A stretch of DNA of 64,000 nucleotides. It comes from CAZTVF01 sp964616985. GTDB taxonomy: Bacteria > Planctomycetota > Phycisphaerae > SM23-33. The position numbers and the translations under genes are program-made. The stretch's first letter is position 1, and every line of letters starts with the position of its first letter. The stretch is from positions 1 to 64,000 of the forward strand of contig CAZTVF010000004.1 of assembly GCA_964616985.1 (NCBI GenBank), written 5' to 3'. A model generated the notes under the pieces. That model was given only the letters and a program-made list of their open reading frames with translations, ran no database searches and had not been told where the DNA came from. This document shows, one piece after another, positions 17,086-26,648 of this stretch.

Positions 17086-19149
17086 ATGGTAGTATCCCAC
17101 GCCATGAAAACACGAACCCCCAAGCCGGCTTCGACGTCACTGCGACCGCCCGCGGTGCCGCTGATCGTGCACGATCCTTACTTCAGCGTCTGGTCGTTTG
17201 ACGACGAGTTGCCCAAGGGCTGGACCCGCCACTGGACGGGCAGCCTTCAGGGCATGTGCGGCCTGTTCCGCGTCGATGGCAAGGCGTTCCGCTTCGCCGG
17301 CGACCTTCGCCAGTTCCCGGCGATGACGCAGGTGTCGCTGGAGGTGCTGCCCACGCGGACGATGTACCGCTTCGAGGCCGGCGGCGTGCAGCTGGACCTG
17401 ACGTTCATGACGCCCGCGCTGCCGGACGATCTCGACGTGCTTGCCAGGCCCACTACGTATGTGGTCTTCAACGTGCGGTCCATCGACCGCCGGCCGCACA
17501 ACGTGCAGCTATCCTTCGACATCTCCTCCGACTGGGCGGTCGATTCGCCTTCCCAGCGGGTGACGTGCAGCCGCTTCCGGCTCGAGGGCCTCAGCGTTCT
17601 GCGCGCGGGCTCGCAGGACCAGCGCGTGCTGGAGCGCGCGGGCGATAACCTGCGCATCGAGTGGGGTTACCTCTACCTCGCCGTGCCCCAGCAGGACGGC
17701 GCGTCGGACGCGCTGGCGGCCGCGGGGACGGGGCGGCCTCACTTTGCCGCCAGCGGCCAACTGCCGCCGTGGGACGAGATCGGCGAGACGGCGGCCGTGC
17801 ACGAGAATTGGCCGACGCTGATGTCGGCCTTCGACCTGGGGCGGGTGCAGCCGGGCAAGACGGTGATGCGACACGTCATCGTCGCGTACGACGACCACTA
17901 CTCGCTGGAATACATGCGGCGGCGGGTCCGGCCTTACTGGCGCCGCAACGGCCAGCGGGTGGAGGACCTGCTGCAGGCGGCCGCCGACGACTTCGCCTCG
18001 CTGCAGCGGCGCTGCCGCGCGTTCGACGAGGAACTGATGGCCGACCTGTGCGCCGCCGGCGGCGAGGAATATGCCAAGCTCTGCGCCCTGGCCTACCGGC
18101 AGGCGCTGGGCGCCCACAAGCTGGCGGCCGACATCGATGGCAGCCTGCTGTACATGTCGAAGGAGAACTTCTCCAACGGCTGCATCGCGACGGTGGACGT
18201 GACCTACCCGTCGAGCCCGCTCTTCCTGGCGCTCAACCCGTGGCTGCTGCGCGGGATGGTCGAGCCCGTCCTGCAGTACGCCTCCAGCCCACGGTGGAAG
18301 TTCCCCTTCGCGCCCCACGACCTGGGCACATACCCCCTGGCCAATGGGCAGGTGTATGGCGGCGGCGAGCGATCCGAGCGCAGCCAGATGCCGGTGGAGG
18401 AATGCGGCAACATGCTGCTGCTGGTGGCGGCACTGCAGCACGTCGGCGGCCACGAAGATCTCGTCGGCCGTTATTGGCCGCAGCTGTCGATGTGGGCGAA
18501 CTACCTGCTGCAGCGCGGCTACGACCCCGAGGACCAACTATGCACCGACGATTTCGCGGGGCACCTGGCGCACAACACGAACCTGTCGATCAAGGCAATC
18601 GTGGCCATGGGGGCGTACGCCGGTCTGTGCCGCTCGACGGGACACAGCGCCGAGGCCGCGCGTTTTGACAAGGCGGCCAAGCAGGCGGCCCGGCGATGGG
18701 AACGTGACGCGATGGACGGCGACCACACGCGGCTGGCGTTCGACCAGCCCGGCACGTGGAGCCAGAAATACAACCTCGTCTGGGACCGGTTGCTGGGGCT
18801 GGGGCTGTTTAGCCCCGAGCTTGCCCGGCGCGAGGTGGCGTTCTACCGCCGCGTTGGGACCGAGTTGGGCCTGCCGCTGGACAGCCGCAAGACCTACACC
18901 AAGGGCGACTGGATCGTCTGGTCCGCCAGCCTCACGGGCCGGCGCGATGATTTCCAGGCCCTCGTCGGACCCCTGTGCCGGTGGTGCCACACCACGCCCT
19001 CCCGCGTGCCGCTGAGCGACTTCTACGAAACCACCGACGGCCGCCACATCGTGTTCCAGGCCCGCTCCGTCGTCGGCGGGTTCTTCATCGGCCTGCTCGG
19101 GGACAAGGCGGTGTGGCGCAAGTGGGCCAAGAGGGCGAAGGCGAAATGA
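17086..19149 (+). CDS. DUF4965/DUF5127/DUF1793 (glutaminase A-like) protein
   Basis: A 687-residue protein matching the architecture of fungal glutaminase A-like proteins: an N-terminal beta domain beginning PLIVHDPYFSVWSFDDELP and a C-terminal six-hairpin-like helical domain with the stretch FVCTDDFAGHLAHN-like (here LCTDDFAGHLAHNTNLSIKA) and KYNLVWDRLLGLGLF. The superfamily includes glutaminases, but most bacterial members sit among glycoside hydrolases, and a glycosidase role is likely. There is no signal peptide. Two starts are possible, 17086 or the ATG at 17104; neither has a strong ribosome site. It stands alone between the radical SAM gene (divergent) and the Tad operon (convergent). 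Confidence 0.82.
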   Translation: MVVSHAMKTRTPKPASTSLRPPAVPLIVHDPYFSVWSFDDELPKGWTRHWTGSLQGMCGLFRVDGKAFRFAGDLRQFPAMTQVSLEVLPTRTMYRFEAGGVQLDLTFMTPALPDDLDVLARPTTYVVFNVRSIDRRPHNVQLSFDISSDWAVDSPSQRVTCSRFRLEGLSVLRAGSQDQRVLERAGDNLRIEWGYLYLAVPQQDGASDALAAAGTGRPHFAASGQLPPWDEIGETAAVHENWPTLMSAFDLGRVQPGKTVMRHVIVAYDDHYSLEYMRRRVRPYWRRNGQRVEDLLQAAADDFASLQRRCRAFDEELMADLCAAGGEEYAKLCALAYRQALGAHKLAADIDGSLLYMSKENFSNGCIATVDVTYPSSPLFLALNPWLLRGMVEPVLQYASSPRWKFPFAPHDLGTYPLANGQVYGGGERSERSQMPVEECGNMLLLVAALQHVGGHEDLVGRYWPQLSMWANYLLQRGYDPEDQLCTDDFAGHLAHNTNLSIKAIVAMGAYAGLCRSTGHSAEAARFDKAAKQAARRWERDAMDGDHTRLAFDQPGTWSQKYNLVWDRLLGLGLFSPELARREVAFYRRVGTELGLPLDSRKTYTKGDWIVWSASLTGRRDDFQALVGPLCRWCHTTPSRVPLSDFYETTDGRHIVFQARSVVGGFFIGLLGDKAVWRKWAKRAKAK

Positions 19150-19197
19150 CCAAGGTCCAATGACCCATGCCCAAAGGGCTCACCGCAGGTAAAGTGG

Positions 19198-19352
19198 GGT
19201 GCCATGCCGAAGTTTACCTGCCGTAGGCAGGCGTACTCGCGCCGGCATGCTCGGTGGCAGTGAGCGAAACGGTGATGTGCGCAGGCGCGATGACATGCCC
19301 AGGCGAGGCATGCCGGCGCGTCGCAAACGGCGCGACGCTTCGGCATGGCACC
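19198..19352. repeat. Palindromic repeat, family B copy 1, with nested 19-nt insertion
   Basis: Outer arms GGTGCCATGCCGAAG (19198-19212) and CTTCGGCATGGCACC (19338-19352) are perfect complements, with inner GCGCCGGCATGC blocks. The same element without extra DNA is at 39350-39436. Here the 19 nt TTTACCTGCCGTAGGCAGG (19213-19231) are added after the left arm. A further fold-back arm with its own CCTGCCTCCGGCAGG palindrome (19385-19399) continues to about 19417. The element lies between convergent genes. Confidence 0.8.
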
Positions 19353-19423
19353 TAGGAAGACGGCGCGTCACGAGCGGCTGGACGCCTGCCTCCGGCAGGT
19401 AAACCTCGGCATGTCACCGAGCC

Positions 19424-20104
19424 TCACCGCAGCGAGGGCAGCAGGTCGGCGGCGGGCTCCTGGCGAAGGACGAGGGACCGGTCGCGTTCGAGGGCGGCAC
19501 GGGGCTTGTCCCGGCGGGCGTCACAAAGGATGCTGAGATTGTAGTGGGCGTCGGCCAACGGCACGACCTGCTCGAACAGCGCCAGCGCCTCGTCATATCG
19601 GCCCATCATCCCCAGCGCCATCGCCAGGTTCGAGCGGTACCGCGCGTGAAGCGGCGAATACTCCACCGCCCGGGCGAAGGAGACCATCGCCAGTTCGTAG
19701 TCCTGCTTCAGCAGCCAGCACATCCCCAGGTCGTTCAGCAGAACCGTGTCGCGCGGGGCCACCTGCAGGCCCTTGCACAGCACGCTGATGGCCGCGTCGG
19801 GCCGCCCGTTGCGAAGATGCAGTTCCGCCAGGTCGCAGTAAGCGGACATGCACTGGGGATAGTCGGCCACAACGCGATTGAGCACGATCATGGCCTCGTT
19901 GTCGCGCCCCTGGCGGATGAAGATGCCGGCCATCGCGTAGAGCGTCTTGGCCGTGGGGGCGCGGTCGACGCCGCGCTGAAAGGAATCCTCCTCCGGGGGC
20001 GAGTAGCTCAGATTCGACTTGGGCTGATCGCATCCAGCCAATGCCGCTGCGGCCAGGACGATCGCCGCCGCGAGACGATAGAGATTCGCCTGTGTCTGCA
20101 TCAT
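19424..20104 (-). CDS. tadD: TadD-like TPR lipoprotein
   Basis: A 226-residue lipoprotein with signal peptide and lipobox ALAGC, followed by four to five tetratricopeptide repeats (from about residue 50: TLYAMAGIFIRQGRDNEAM, AYCDLAELHLRNGRPDAA, LNDLGMCWLLKQDYELAM, YRSNLAMALGMMGRYDEA). TadD proteins of Tad loci are TPR lipoproteins needed for pilus assembly, and this gene is the last of the minus-strand Tad operon, overlapping the previous gene by 4 nt (ATGA). It ends close to repeat family B. Confidence 0.8.
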   Translation of the reverse strand: MMQTQANLYRLAAAIVLAAAALAGCDQPKSNLSYSPPEEDSFQRGVDRAPTAKTLYAMAGIFIRQGRDNEAMIVLNRVVADYPQCMSAYCDLAELHLRNGRPDAAISVLCKGLQVAPRDTVLLNDLGMCWLLKQDYELAMVSFARAVEYSPLHARYRSNLAMALGMMGRYDEALALFEQVVPLADAHYNLSILCDARRDKPRAALERDRSLVLRQEPAADLLPSLR

Positions 20105-20604
20105 GGTTCGCTTCCTGGACCGGGGGCGGCCGGGCCTGCGCCATCGACCGCGGGCAACGGCGCGGGGGCCCGGGGTTCCTTCTTGGGGGCCAGCACGAGG
20201 ACGATTCGTTCCGCGGCCGTGCCCTCGCCGCCGGGCAGGCTGTCCTCGACGTGTACGCGGTCAGATGGCACGCCGGCCCGCGAGAGAAAATCCAGCACGG
20301 CTCGCACGCGGGCGTCGTAGAGCTTGGCGTTGGCGCCACCGCGACGGATGACCAGCGTGCCCGGCCGCACGCGGTAGTGGTCGGCCAGCAGGGCCAGGTC
20401 GTGGCGCCCCAGTTCGTTCTCGACGGGGGAATCGATCTCGAAATGGTACGGGTAGATCGCCTGCTGGCGAATGATGGCCGCCTTGACCTGTTCATCCTGC
20501 ACAAGAGCGGCCGCCGCCGAATCCAGGTGCGCGGCGGGCGCGTAGGCCGGGTCCTCGCACCCTGCCAGCATGACGGCCGCCACCGCCAGAATCACGATCT
20601 TCAT
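20101..20604 (-). CDS. Tad-locus lipoprotein (CpaD/OmpA-like)
   Basis: A 167-residue lipoprotein with leader MKIVILAVAAVMLAGC. The body has an alpha/beta periplasmic domain (LVIRRGGANAKLYDARVRAVL… GVPSDRVHVEDSLP) reminiscent of CpaD or OmpA-type domains, and a Pro/Ala-rich tail. Its place between tadC and tadD suggests it fills the CpaD slot, helping the secretin in the outer envelope. The similarity is weak, so the identity is an inference from position. Confidence 0.65.
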   Translation of the reverse strand: MKIVILAVAAVMLAGCEDPAYAPAAHLDSAAAALVQDEQVKAAIIRQQAIYPYHFEIDSPVENELGRHDLALLADHYRVRPGTLVIRRGGANAKLYDARVRAVLDFLSRAGVPSDRVHVEDSLPGGEGTAAERIVLVLAPKKEPRAPAPLPAVDGAGPAAPGPGSEP

Positions 20605-20622
20605 CGCTCGCTCCTTTTCTCG

Positions 20623-21531
20623 TCACTGGCCGCTCATCACGTAGAACAACCTCAATGCCGCCGGGCCAACCAGGACGATGAACACGGCAGGAAATATGAA
20701 AACAATCATAGGCATCAAAAGTTTGACAGCCATGCGCTCGGCCGCTTCTTCCGCCATCGCCCCGCGCGAATCCCGCATGTAGGTGGTGAAGGTCCGCAGG
20801 GCCTCGGCGACGGACGTGCCGAGTTTTTCCGACTGAACAATCACGGCCACCAGCGAACTCAGCTGCTCGACCTTGGTGCGGTCGGCCATGTGACGCATGG
20901 CCTGCGCGCGCGTGGCGCCCAGATGGATCTCGAGATTCGCCAGGGCCATCTCGTCACCGAGGTGGGGGCAGACGCGGCCGATCTCGTCGGCGACGGTGTT
21001 CCACGCCATCTCGAGGCTCAGGCCGGCCGACACGCAGATCTCCAGCAGGTCCACCGCGTCGGGAAGATGCTGGCGGATCTGGCGGGCGCGTTTCTCACGG
21101 CGGCGGTCGATGACGATGTTGGGGATGAAGAACATCAGCCCCGCCCCCATCAACGTGCCGGCCGCCTTCAGCGGCCAGGGGATTGGAAGTCGCCACAGCA
21201 GCATCGGCAGGGCCAGCAGGCCCGCCAGCAGCAGGACCATCTTGGCGCCCAGGAAGACCGAGGCGGCGCCCGGTTCATAGTAGCCGGCGCAGGCGAGATT
21301 CTCACGGAGCGATCGCGATGTCTTGCCGGCCGAAACCGTGCGACCCACCGCCTGCAGCATCGTGCCGGCGGCCGAGGAGGAGGCGGGCCCCGCGGGGGTC
21401 GGCGGCTGGGCCGACAAGCCCTGCAGGCGACGCTGAAGGCCCTGGCGGCGGAGGCGCGCGACGAAGCGAGCGACCCCCCCGGCCGCGATCACGCCTGTGA
21501 ACGCCACGATGGAAGCCGCCACTTCGTACAT
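20623..21531 (-). CDS. tadC: Tad inner-membrane platform protein TadC
   Basis: A 302-residue GspF-domain membrane protein. The cytoplasmic helical domain (DAVDLLEICVSAGLSLEMAW, LGATRAQAMRHMADRT, VAVIVQSEKLGTSVAEAL) precedes C-terminal transmembrane helices (LLMPMIVFIFPAVFIVLVGP). With TadB it forms the inner-membrane platform on which the CpaF ATPase drives pilin assembly. It follows tadB by 13 nt. The usual pair of short N-terminal helices is present. Confidence 0.92.
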   Translation of the reverse strand: MYEVAASIVAFTGVIAAGGVARFVARLRRQGLQRRLQGLSAQPPTPAGPASSSAAGTMLQAVGRTVSAGKTSRSLRENLACAGYYEPGAASVFLGAKMVLLLAGLLALPMLLWRLPIPWPLKAAGTLMGAGLMFFIPNIVIDRRREKRARQIRQHLPDAVDLLEICVSAGLSLEMAWNTVADEIGRVCPHLGDEMALANLEIHLGATRAQAMRHMADRTKVEQLSSLVAVIVQSEKLGTSVAEALRTFTTYMRDSRGAMAEEAAERMAVKLLMPMIVFIFPAVFIVLVGPAALRLFYVMSGQ

Positions 21532-21544
21532 TCCGCCGCTCCCG

Positions 21545-22522
21545 TCAGTACCGCAGTTCAGCCAGCCGGTTCATCCACCACGACCCCAGCACCAGCCCCG
21601 CGCCGGCCCCGCCGAGGATCCACTGCCCCATCGGCATGTTCAGCATCGGCTCGAGGTACCGCGGGTTCACGATGCTCAGCAGCGCAAAGAACACGATCGG
21701 CAGCGCCAGCAGCACCCGCTTGCTGAACTGCGTCTGGGCCGTCAACACCCGCACACGCCACTTGAGCCTCAGCCGATGCTGAATCACCACCGCCAGGCGC
21801 TCCACCACGTCGGCCAGGTTGCCGCCGCTGCGCAGCTGGATCACCACGGCCGTCGCGAACATCTGCATGTCGGGATGGTCGGACTCGGCCGCGACCTTCC
21901 GCATCGATTCCTCGACGCTGAGCCCCATGGACTGGCTCTGGCAGATCTCGGTGAACAGCGTGCCGGCCGGCGCGGCGATTTCATGCGCGACCACCTCGAA
22001 CGCGCCCAGCAGCGGCTGACCCGCCCGCAACGATCGGGCGGCCAGGCCCAGGGCGTCGATCAACTGCCGTTCGAACAGGCCGATCCGCTTGTTGGCCCGG
22101 CGGTGCAGCAGGCCGCTGAGCACCACCAGCGCCAGCGCCACCGCCCCCAGCCCGGCCAGAACGCTGTGCAGCAGCACCGAGGCCGCCGCGAACAGCAGCA
22201 CCAGCGCCCCGCCCACCGCCGTCAGGACCTTCCGCAACGGCGACGTCACACCCGCATTCCGCAACTCCTTGGCCAGGCGCCGCGATATCGTCGCGCGCTG
22301 CGCGATCTGGCGGCCGAGGATCGTCGCTTCCTGTCCGTCATGCCACAGCCGCAGCACGCGCCCCTGCGCCTCGCGCTGCCGCAGGCCCAGGCGCACCTGC
22401 AGCTCGCCCGCACGCGACCGCACGCGCCACGACCGCACGATCATCACCATGCCCCACACGCAGACCATCAGCACAAACGCCATGGCCGCCAGCACCGCCT
22501 GGAGCATGTCGACTGCGAGCAT
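21545..22522 (-). CDS. tadB: Tad inner-membrane platform protein TadB
   Basis: A 325-residue GspF-domain protein, partner of TadC. Four hydrophobic segments (two N-terminal, two C-terminal) flank the cytoplasmic domain with IDALGLAARSLRAGQPLLGAFEVVA and QSMGLSVEESMRKVA. Its start overlaps the cpaF stop by one base (TGATG), so translation is coupled. Confidence 0.92.
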   Translation of the reverse strand: MLAVDMLQAVLAAMAFVLMVCVWGMVMIVRSWRVRSRAGELQVRLGLRQREAQGRVLRLWHDGQEATILGRQIAQRATISRRLAKELRNAGVTSPLRKVLTAVGGALVLLFAAASVLLHSVLAGLGAVALALVVLSGLLHRRANKRIGLFERQLIDALGLAARSLRAGQPLLGAFEVVAHEIAAPAGTLFTEICQSQSMGLSVEESMRKVAAESDHPDMQMFATAVVIQLRSGGNLADVVERLAVVIQHRLRLKWRVRVLTAQTQFSKRVLLALPIVFFALLSIVNPRYLEPMLNMPMGQWILGGAGAGLVLGSWWMNRLAELRY

Positions 22523-23865
22523 CAGGACGCCCCCACCCCGCCGCCGGTGGGCAGGATATGATGCTGGAAGATCCCGTTCGGCAGTTCCACGCCCTGCGCC
22601 TTGAAGCGTTCCAGCAGCCCCGGCCGCACGCCGCAGGCCTCGAAATGCCCCTGGGCCCGCCCGTCGCCGCCGACGCCGACCTGCACATAGCTGAACAGGT
22701 CGTGCATGCAGATCACGTCGCCCTCCATGCCCGTCACCTCGACGATGCTGAGGATCTTCCTGCCGCCCCCGGTCACGCGCCCCACCTGGATCACCAGGTT
22801 GACGGCCGACTCGATCTGCTGGCGGATGACGTGCACCGGGTAGTTCAGCCCGGCCATGCTCACCATGTTCTCCAGCCGCCGCAGGGCGTCGCGCGGGCTG
22901 TTGGCGTGCACGGTGGTCATCGAGCCCTCGTGGCCGGTGTTCATCGCCTGGAGCATGTCCAGAGCCTCGGCCCCGCGCACCTCGCCGATGAGGATGCGGT
23001 CGGGCCGCATTCGCAGGCTGTTCCGCAGAAGGTCACGCTGCGTGACCTCGCCCTTGCCTTCGATGTTGGGCGGGCGGACCTCCAGGCGCACCACGTGCGT
23101 CCGCTGCAGGCGGAGTTCGGCCGCGTCCTCGATGGTCACCAGTCGCTCGCCGTCGGGAATCCAGCTCGACAGCATGTTCAGCAGCGTCGTCTTGCCAGTG
23201 CCCGTGCCGCCGCTGATGAGGATGTTCAGGCGGCAGCGCACGCAGGCCTTGAGGAAGATCGCCATCTCGTCGGCCAGCGCCCCGAGTTTCACCAGGCGGT
23301 CGGCGTTGAGCGGGTCGGCCGAGAACCGGCGGATGCTCAGCGCCGGGCCATCGACCGCCAGAGGCGGGATGATCGCGTTGGCGCGCGAGCCGTCGCTGAG
23401 GCGGGCATCGAGCATGGGCGAGCCCTCGTCGATCCGCCGCCCCACGCGGGCGCCGATCCGCTGGATCACCTGCAGCAGGTGCGTCTCATCGCGGAAGCTG
23501 CCGCGGGTCAGCTCCAGCACGCCGCCCCGCTCGACGTAGATCTGGCGGTGCCCGTTCACCAGCACGTCGCTGATGGTCGGGTCGTGGAGAAACTCCTCCA
23601 GGGGGCCCAGCCCGAAGATGTCGTCCAGCACTTCATGCAGCAGCTGTGTTCGCTCCGGCGCCGACAGGGGGCAGTGCTCCTCTTTCAGCAGCGCGTCGAT
23701 CCGCCGCGAGCATTCCCGGTGCAGCTGGTCGACGGGCATGTTGCGGGCGGCCGACAGGTCGAGCGTCTCCAGCATGCGGCGGTGCAGGCGCGTCTTGAGC
23801 TGAACGCGCGGCGGCTGTGCGCCGTCGGTCGTTTCCCCGCGGGCAAGGGCCTCTCCTTCCATCAT
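22522..23865 (-). CDS. cpaF: Tad pilus assembly ATPase CpaF/TadA
   Basis: A 447-residue type II/IV secretion ATPase that powers Flp pilus assembly. The N-terminal domain has VLVNGHRQIYVERGG. Walker A is SGGTGTGKTTLLN (about residues 218-230), followed by the Asp box (VTIEDAAELRL), Walker B region RILIGEVRGAEALDML and the His box HEGSMTTVHANSPRDAL. It lacks an N-terminal forkhead-associated domain. The start codon overlaps the cpaE stop (ATGA). Confidence 0.95.
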   Translation of the reverse strand: MMEGEALARGETTDGAQPPRVQLKTRLHRRMLETLDLSAARNMPVDQLHRECSRRIDALLKEEHCPLSAPERTQLLHEVLDDIFGLGPLEEFLHDPTISDVLVNGHRQIYVERGGVLELTRGSFRDETHLLQVIQRIGARVGRRIDEGSPMLDARLSDGSRANAIIPPLAVDGPALSIRRFSADPLNADRLVKLGALADEMAIFLKACVRCRLNILISGGTGTGKTTLLNMLSSWIPDGERLVTIEDAAELRLQRTHVVRLEVRPPNIEGKGEVTQRDLLRNSLRMRPDRILIGEVRGAEALDMLQAMNTGHEGSMTTVHANSPRDALRRLENMVSMAGLNYPVHVIRQQIESAVNLVIQVGRVTGGGRKILSIVEVTGMEGDVICMHDLFSYVQVGVGGDGRAQGHFEACGVRPGLLERFKAQGVELPNGIFQHHILPTGGGVGAS

Positions 23866-25043
23866 GCAGCACTCCTCTGCGGCGCAGCCGCATCTGTGGT
23901 GGCAATTCGTTCAGCGAGGGCGCGAATGTCTTTGCGGAATGAAGACCGCGGCGTGATCTCCGCCAGCGGCTGGCCCAGGTTGACGCCCTGGATGACGTTG
24001 GCGAAATCCTCCGACAACGTCTGGATCTGCCCGCAGGCGAGCGAGGCCTTGGCTTCCTCCAGCGTGATCATGCTGCGCCGCTTGTCGAAGCGGTTGGCCA
24101 GGACCGTCAGGCGGTCGCCGGGCAGGCCGATATCCTCCAGCGACTTCATCAGCGCGCGGGCCAGGCGGATGTCCTTCACTGACAGCTGCAGCAGCAGCAG
24201 GGTGCGGTCGCTCATGCGGACCAGCCGCCCCGCCTGGTCGACCGACAGCCGCGGCGCGTCCACGACGGTCCAGGCGTACGCCCGCCGGCAGGACTCCAGA
24301 ACCGCGGGCAGGCGCTCCCACTGGCACTCGACGGGGCAGGCGGGGCAGAAACGTTCGGGGTGGTCTTTGCGCGACGTGACGGGATTGATCAGCGCCCCCA
24401 GTCCCTCGCGCCACGGCGAGGCGCTCGACAGCACCAGTTCCGTGTCGATTGCCCCCGGATACTCCAGCACGCTGCCCAGGCCGTAAATGCTCTCAAGCCC
24501 CAGGTAGGCCCCCATCGACTCGTAGGCGCAGTCCATGTCCACCAGCACCGCCGGGCGGTCGCCTCGCAGCGTCAACTCGTGCGCCAGGTTGACCGCCACC
24601 GTGGTGGCCCCGCAGCCTCCGCTGGCCGACAGCACCGTCACCACCTTCCCGCGCCGCCCGCCGGCGCCGGGCGAAAGCCGCTGCAGCGTCGCCAGCAGCT
24701 GCGAGGGGATATTCTCCTTGGCCACGAAACACCGCGCCCCGGCTTCCATGGCGCGGATAATGAGCCCGTGGTCGGCCGCCGAGGACAGCACGATGCATCG
24801 CAGGTCGGGAAATCGCGGCAGCGCCACCGCGAGTTCCTCCAGCATCCTCGGGGGGTCGGCGTCCACGTCCGCCAGCATCAGCGGCGGCCGCAGTCTGTCG
24901 AGCGACTCCGCCATCTGGTCGGCGCTTGTGCACCGCCCCGCCAGCGTGTAATGGGTCGTCTCCGCCAGCGCCGTGGTGACGGCTGACTCCGTCTCGTCCG
25001 AGCCGCTCAATAGCAGGATCGCGTGTGCCGTTGCCGTGTTCAT
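23862..25043 (-). CDS. cpaE: Pilus localisation ATPase CpaE/TadZ-like
   Basis: A 393-residue protein with an atypical receiver-like N-terminal domain (residues 10-120) and a ParA/MinD-type ATPase domain starting VVTVLSASGGCGATTVAVNLA. TadZ/CpaE proteins place the pilus machinery at the pole. The P-loop is deviant, with Ser-Ala-Ser in place of the signature lysine region, common in this group. A CPACPVECQW segment adds an unusual Cys cluster. The start is the ATG at 25041-25043, which overlaps the cpaC stop by 4 nt; the long upstream extension lacks homology. Confidence 0.9.
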   Translation of the reverse strand: MNTATAHAILLLSGSDETESAVTTALAETTHYTLAGRCTSADQMAESLDRLRPPLMLADVDADPPRMLEELAVALPRFPDLRCIVLSSAADHGLIIRAMEAGARCFVAKENIPSQLLATLQRLSPGAGGRRGKVVTVLSASGGCGATTVAVNLAHELTLRGDRPAVLVDMDCAYESMGAYLGLESIYGLGSVLEYPGAIDTELVLSSASPWREGLGALINPVTSRKDHPERFCPACPVECQWERLPAVLESCRRAYAWTVVDAPRLSVDQAGRLVRMSDRTLLLLQLSVKDIRLARALMKSLEDIGLPGDRLTVLANRFDKRRSMITLEEAKASLACGQIQTLSEDFANVIQGVNLGQPLAEITPRSSFRKDIRALAERIATTDAAAPQRSAA

Positions 25044-26617
25044 TTCGTCGCCGCCCCTTTCTCGCCTGGCTCTCGCCCGAGAATCGCCGGCACCTCCGGC
25101 CCCCTGGGGCCGGCGGCAAAATCGCCGCGCCGCCCGAACACGCGCTGGTCGTACGTCTCCCACGCCCCCGGGCCCCGCAACTGGTCCAGCTTCGAATCCT
25201 GCAGCCACCGCGAGTGCGACGGCGACACTTTCGGCACGGCCGAGCCTTCGATCTTGCCCAGCCCGTAGAACTCCCAATCGTTGGGCGCCGAGTGCAACTC
25301 GCCGGGCAGGAGCGGCTTGGAGGACAGGGGCTCCACCAGCGTCGCGGTGACCAGGACGACCAGGTCCGTTTCGGACGACTCGTACCGGCTGGAGCGGAAC
25401 AGCGCGCCCAGGATGGGCACGTCGCCCGCGCCGGGTGTGCGCGAAACCCGCCCGCGCGCGGTGCGGCTGATGAGACCGGCCATGGCAAAGCTCTGGCCGC
25501 TGTGCAATTCCAGCGTGGTCTGCGCCTTTCGCGTGACGATGCTTGGAATGCGGAAGCCCTGCAGTTCGACCGCGCCGATGTCCGACAGCTCGCTCACCTC
25601 GGGCGCCACGAAGAGGCGGATGTTGTTGTCGCCCAGCACCGTCGGACGGAATTTCAGCCGGACGCCGAAATCCTTGTATTCCACCGTGATCGACGTGCCG
25701 GCAGTGCTATTGCCCTGCGCGACCGGGATCGGAAATTGGCCGCCGGCCAGGAAGCTCGCCTCCTCGCCGCTGAGGGCCACCAGCGTGGGCTCGGCCAGGA
25801 TGCGGAGGTACTGGTTCTCGGCCAGGGCCTGCAGGAAGAACTCCAGGTCGATCTTGGGGAAGCCGCCGAACACGGTCACCAGCGGATCCACCCGAACGTC
25901 GTTGGTGAAGACGTACGGCACGTTGCCGTTGGTGGCCGAGGCCCCTTTGAGCGGGCCGATGGAGATGGGGTTCACCGCCCCGCTGGACGAGCCCACCTGC
26001 AGGCCGCCGAAGAAATCGTGCCCCCCCATGAACGCGGTGAAGCCCAGCACCCTCAGCGAGGAGCGGCTGACCTCGGCCACCCGCACGCGGAGCTGCACCT
26101 GCTGCACGCCGGCCAGCGAGATCATGTCCACGTATTTGACACCGGAGGCGTCCATGTAACGGTGGACATCGACGGCATCCTGGGCGCGGGCCAACTGCCC
26201 GGTGAGCAGCACGAAGTCGTCTCGCCCCTGGGCCACCTGCAGCGAGCATTGCGGGAACAGTCGCACCAGGTCCTGCTGGATGCGGTCGGTGTCGTACTCG
26301 ACCGTCACCCGGGCCCGCCACGATTCCTCGCCATCGTTCCACGCGACCAGGTCGGTAGCGCCCATCGTCAGGCCCTGCACCAGCACCTGCTGGGGGCCCA
26401 GCACCTGGATGTCGGCCACCTTGGGGTCGGTGACCGACACTCGCTTGGCCGCCCAGGGAAGCTGCACCACCTCCGACTGCTTCTGACACAGCCGCAGCAT
26501 CCGCACGCCGCCGGCCGGCTGCGAGGTCTGGGCGGCAAGGCCCGAGACGGCCAGCAGCATCGCGGCCAGTGCACTGGCAAGCGGCGTCCGCAGGGAACTG
26601 GGGGCCAGAGGTTTCAT
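25040..26617 (-). CDS. cpaC: Flp pilus secretin CpaC/RcpA
   Basis: A 525-residue outer-membrane secretin with an N-terminal signal peptide (LASALAAMLLAVSGLAAQ), a pilus-secretin N domain (VVQLPWAAKRVSVTDPKVADI), BON-like middle and the secretin barrel (IRILAEPTLVALSGEEASFLAGG-like segment, VTRKAQTTLELHSGQSFAMAGL, DVPILGALFRSSRYESSETDLVVLVT). It forms the channel for the Flp pilus. The C-terminal 70 residues extend beyond the barrel. Start at MKPLAPSS; it lies 31 nt after the cpaB stop. Confidence 0.93.
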   Translation of the reverse strand: MKPLAPSSLRTPLASALAAMLLAVSGLAAQTSQPAGGVRMLRLCQKQSEVVQLPWAAKRVSVTDPKVADIQVLGPQQVLVQGLTMGATDLVAWNDGEESWRARVTVEYDTDRIQQDLVRLFPQCSLQVAQGRDDFVLLTGQLARAQDAVDVHRYMDASGVKYVDMISLAGVQQVQLRVRVAEVSRSSLRVLGFTAFMGGHDFFGGLQVGSSSGAVNPISIGPLKGASATNGNVPYVFTNDVRVDPLVTVFGGFPKIDLEFFLQALAENQYLRILAEPTLVALSGEEASFLAGGQFPIPVAQGNSTAGTSITVEYKDFGVRLKFRPTVLGDNNIRLFVAPEVSELSDIGAVELQGFRIPSIVTRKAQTTLELHSGQSFAMAGLISRTARGRVSRTPGAGDVPILGALFRSSRYESSETDLVVLVTATLVEPLSSKPLLPGELHSAPNDWEFYGLGKIEGSAVPKVSPSHSRWLQDSKLDQLRGPGAWETYDQRVFGRRGDFAAGPRGPEVPAILGREPGEKGAATK

Positions 26618-26648
26618 TGTGGACAGTTCTCCATCGCATGAAAACGGA